Assembly: GCA_900555555.1 (NCBI GenBank)
Contig: USLK01000010.1
Span: 1-35,428, forward strand
Length of the DNA stretch: 35,428 nucleotides
Reading direction: 5' to 3'
DNA from: an uncultured Collinsella sp.
Lineage (GTDB): Bacteria > Actinomycetota > Coriobacteriia > Coriobacteriales > Coriobacteriaceae
The translations under genes and the position numbers were made by a program. Shown one piece after another: positions 33,151-35,428 of this stretch; position 1 is the stretch's first letter; each line of letters begins with the position of its first letter. Below the pieces are notes generated by a model. The model searched no databases, had not been told where the DNA came from, and saw only the letters and a program-made list of their open reading frames with translations.

Positions 33151-34662
33151 CTAGTTGTAGCTCACGCTTTGCTGGGAATCCTTGACCACGACGTCGTGCG
33201 CGCCGCCCTCGACGATGGAGGTAGCAGAGACGAGGGTCAAACGGGCCTTCTCCTGCAGCTCGGGGATGGAAAGCGCACCGCAGTTGCACATGGTCGACTT
33301 GACCTTGTACAGCGTGCCGTTGACGCCATCCTTGAGGGAGCCGGCATACGGAACGTAGGAGTCCACGCCCTCGACGAAGGACAGCTTCTGGGCGCCGCCC
33401 AGGTCGTAGCGCTGCCAATTGCGGGCACGGGCGGAACCCTCGCCCCAGTACTCCTTCATGTACTGGCCGTTGACGTTGACGCGAGAGGTCGGGCTCTCAT
33501 CGAAACGCGCGAAGTAGCGGCCGAGCATGAGGAAGTCGGCGCCCATGGCCAGGGCCAGGGTCATGTGGTAGTCGTACACGATGCCGCCGTCGGAACAGAC
33601 CGGGACGTATACGCCGGTCTCCTCGTAGTACTCGTCGCGGGCGCGGCACACGTCGATCAGGGACGTGGCCTGGCCGCGGCCGATGCCCTTGGTCTCACGG
33701 GTGATGCAGATGGAACCGCCGCCGATACCGACCTTGATGAAGTCGGCACCGCAATCGGCCAGGAAACGGAAGCCGTCAGCATCGACGACGTTGCCAGCAC
33801 CCACCTTGACGGAATCGCCGTAGTTGGCGCGGATCCACTCGATCGTGCGCTTCTGCCACTCGGAGTAGCCCTCGGAAGAGTCGATGCACAGGACGTCCGC
33901 ACCGGCCTCGACCAGCAGCGGAACGCGCTCGGCGTAGTCACGGGTGTTGATGCCGGCACCCACCATGTAGCGCTTGTTGGCGTCGAGCAGCTCATTGGGG
34001 TTGGTCTTGTGGGAATCGTAATCCTTGCGGAACACGATGCCGATCAGGTGGTCGTTATCGTCGACAACGGGGAGGGCGTTGAGCTTGTTGTCCCAGATGA
34101 CGTCGTTGGCCTCTTTGAGGGTGATGTCCTTGTTGCCCACGATAAGCTGCTCGCGCGGCGTCATGAACTCGGAAACCTTCTTGGATCGGTCATCACGGCT
34201 GGGGCGGTAGTCACGAGAAGTAACGATACCCAGCAGCTTGCCGCGCGGGGTGCCGTCATCGGTGACGGGCATGGTGGAATGACCGGTCTTATTCTTGAGC
34301 TCCATGACCTCTTTCATGGTCATGTTGGGAGTGAGCGTGGAGTCGGACTCCACGAAACCGGCCTTGTGGTCCTTGACGGCCTTGACCATAGCGGCCTCGG
34401 ACTCGGGCGTCTGGGAGCCGTAGATGAAGGAGATACCGCCCTCGGTGGCCAGGGCAACGCCCATGTCCACGCCGGAGACGGACTGCATGATCGCGGAAAC
34501 CATCGGAATATTCAGCGTGATGGCCGGCTCCTCGCCGCGCTTGAAGCGCGTCAGCGGGGTTTTCAGCGATACGTTGTTGGGGATGCACTCAGAAGAGGAG
34601 TAGCCGGGAACAAGCAGGTACTCAGAAAACGTATGGGACTCACCAGGGAAAAACGTGGCCAT
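33151..34662 (-). CDS. guaB: IMP dehydrogenase, Tritrichomonas-like type
   Basis: Oxidises IMP to XMP with NAD+, the committed step of GMP synthesis. The catalytic loop GIGGGSICITRETKGIGRG places the nucleophile at Cys319. The mobile flap carries Arg418-Tyr419 in ARARNWQRYDLGG, and two CBS modules interrupt the barrel (about 110-220). The usual bacterial form has GPGSIC; here it is GGGSIC, as in the enzyme of Tritrichomonas foetus as I remember it, which is also 503 residues with Cys319 and Arg418/Tyr419. ATG 34662 has AAGGAG about 5 nt upstream. It is a single-gene unit with its own terminator. Confidence 0.95.
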   Translation of the reverse strand: MATFFPGESHTFSEYLLVPGYSSSECIPNNVSLKTPLTRFKRGEEPAITLNIPMVSAIMQSVSGVDMGVALATEGGISFIYGSQTPESEAAMVKAVKDHKAGFVESDSTLTPNMTMKEVMELKNKTGHSTMPVTDDGTPRGKLLGIVTSRDYRPSRDDRSKKVSEFMTPREQLIVGNKDITLKEANDVIWDNKLNALPVVDDNDHLIGIVFRKDYDSHKTNPNELLDANKRYMVGAGINTRDYAERVPLLVEAGADVLCIDSSEGYSEWQKRTIEWIRANYGDSVKVGAGNVVDADGFRFLADCGADFIKVGIGGGSICITRETKGIGRGQATSLIDVCRARDEYYEETGVYVPVCSDGGIVYDYHMTLALAMGADFLMLGRYFARFDESPTSRVNVNGQYMKEYWGEGSARARNWQRYDLGGAQKLSFVEGVDSYVPYAGSLKDGVNGTLYKVKSTMCNCGALSIPELQEKARLTLVSATSIVEGGAHDVVVKDSQQSVSYN

Positions 34663-34717
34663 AACTCTCCTTCATCGATTCGCGGCCGGAAAAGGTCGCA
34701 GCCTATGAGTTTTCAGT

Positions 34718-34723
34718 ATTGTA
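34718..34723 (-). promoter_or_regulatory. possible -10 box of guaB promoter
   Basis: TACAAT on the minus strand, 5 of 6 to the consensus, about 55 nt before the guaB start. The -35 region is poor. Confidence 0.45.
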
Positions 34724-34780
34724 GCGCAGCAGCGCGATTTCATCAGACGGGGATATGAGTCTTCAGACGGATTGTGCGAA

Positions 34781-34939
34781 TGCTCGAGGACACATGGAGC
34801 CGAATCGAGATATTTCGCCCGCAAGATCATAGAGGCTTACGGCGCAATCGATATAAAGGGGCAAGATGGCGCCCGGGCGTTAGCATCGTGCGTCAAACCG
34901 AGATACGAAGCGGCCGCCGTACTTATATCAAACGCATAA
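34781..34939 (+). pseudogene. 3' remnant of an unidentified gene
   Basis: One plus-strand frame reads like the end of a globular protein: RYFARKIIEAYGAIDIKG, then ALASCVKPRYEAAAVLISNA, with TAA at 34937-34939. No start or binding site is found in the same frame, and the sequence upstream belongs to the guaB promoter region, so only a 3' fragment can be left. I do not recognise the family. Its stop overlaps the palindrome at 34938-34953. Confidence 0.35.
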
Positions 34940-35110
34940 TGAACATGTTCATTTTTATATAAAGCCAGTTGACCGTTAAATGGGGCAGTCGATTAGGGCA
35001 ACGAGCAATTTGAATAGCAGCCCTGTAAAATCCATTTCCCTAATCGATCACCGATTTATATAGAATCCTTGGGGTTTCTCAATATGAACACGTTCATTAT
35101 GCATTTGATA
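34926..35110. repeat. inverted pair of operator-like palindromes
   Basis: The 27-nt arm 34926-34952 matches the reverse complement of 35084-35110 at 25 of 27 positions. Each arm contains a palindrome: AATGAACATGTTCATT (34938-34953, perfect) and ATGAACACGTTCAT (35084-35097, one central change). The 131-nt interior is AT-rich. The shape suits a dimeric regulator such as a TetR- or GntR-type protein, but none is encoded in the window. Confidence 0.65.
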
Positions 35111-35379
35111 CTTATATGTCCTCGAAACCGGACCCTTCCAACCAGGGAGAACACCCAAAAGATAACCCGGTGTTCACGCATTGCCAGGTAAATGCACGAA
35201 GCCGTCGATCTGACTATAAGAACTACCGTGCATAATCCCCAGACAAATGCAACCATGAACGGAGCGGGGACTATGTACGCGTTTCTGGCAAACAAAACAG
35301 CATATGACTTATGGTTCGGCAATCACGCAATGGGGCGCACGGAAACGCCGGAGGCCGAATCATACTCGCATGAATCAGA
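35111..35379. other. gene-free stretch near window end
   Basis: No well-supported gene. A minus-strand frame (35056-35322) has a membrane-like patch (VWGLCTVVLIVRSTASCIYL) but only a TTG start and no binding site, so I do not call it. Confidence 0.35.
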
Positions 35380-35400
35380 ACCACCCTTAAAAAGGGTGGT
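35380..35400 (+). terminator. intrinsic terminator-like hairpin
   Basis: ACCACCCTT (35380-35388) and AAGGGTGGT (35392-35400) form a perfect 9-bp stem with loop AAA. On the plus strand TTGCTCTT follows; the minus-strand tail is TTCTGATTC. Which gene it serves is unclear from this window. Confidence 0.6.
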
Positions 35401-35428
35401 TTGCTCTTAGGGTATAACCCACGGGCCC

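Noticed and set aside
34938..34953. LexA (SOS) box
   Set aside because: The Gram-positive box is GAAC-N4-GTTC; here the half-sites are separated by only two bases.
35056..35322. 88-codon minus-strand membrane-like frame
   Set aside because: It has a TTG start without a binding site, and its C-terminus is just the inverted palindrome arm.
1..35428. CRISPR array, insertion sequence transposase, rRNA genes or prophage genes
   Set aside because: No regularly spaced repeats, transposase motifs, rRNA sequence or phage structural genes were found.

Overview
The window is a stretch of bacterial chromosome, high in G+C, with nearly every gene on the minus strand. The content points to a member of the Coriobacteriia (Actinomycetota), most likely Collinsella or a close relative. 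The main reasons are an actinobacterial-type integration host factor (mihF) beside gmk and rpoZ, a pyrimidine operon directly upstream of it as in mycobacteria, frequent GTG/TTG starts, and a sigma factor with an acidic N-terminal spacer. The genus is an inference, because no 16S rRNA or other taxonomic marker is present.

Reading right to left, the direction of transcription: guaB (34.6 kb) and leuS each have their own unit. Next comes rimP-nusA-infB-rbfA-nrnA-truB-ribF-dnaG, a translation/transcription/replication cluster with many overlapping starts and stops, followed by rpoD. A tRNA-Asn(GTT) gene follows, flanked by a 159-bp inverted-repeat element and by an AT-rich gene-poor stretch. After a decayed secreted Ig-like surface-protein gene comes the pyrimidine operon pyrR-pyrB-pyrC-pyrK-pyrD-pyrF, then mihF-gmk-rpoZ-thiI, then the DNA-uptake pair comEA-comEC with holA, and then rpsT.

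The two ends are accessory in character. The first 2.9 kb hold a broken XRE-family regulator, a decayed membrane-protein gene, and three small membrane proteins of unknown function. The last 0.7 kb hold a gene remnant and a pair of inverted operator-like palindromes.

The most interesting signals are: a canonical intrinsic terminator between a strong promoter and the rimP start, an apparent attenuator for the nusA-infB operon; a GuaB whose length and active-site residue numbers coincide with the IMP dehydrogenase of the protist Tritrichomonas foetus; a perfect 23-bp inverted repeat one arm of which lies inside a possible 45-residue arginine-rich ORF; and a duplicated palindrome near 34.9-35.1 kb. 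Three in-frame nonsense codons in the surface-protein pseudogene and one in the regulator all fit loss of a glutamine codon.
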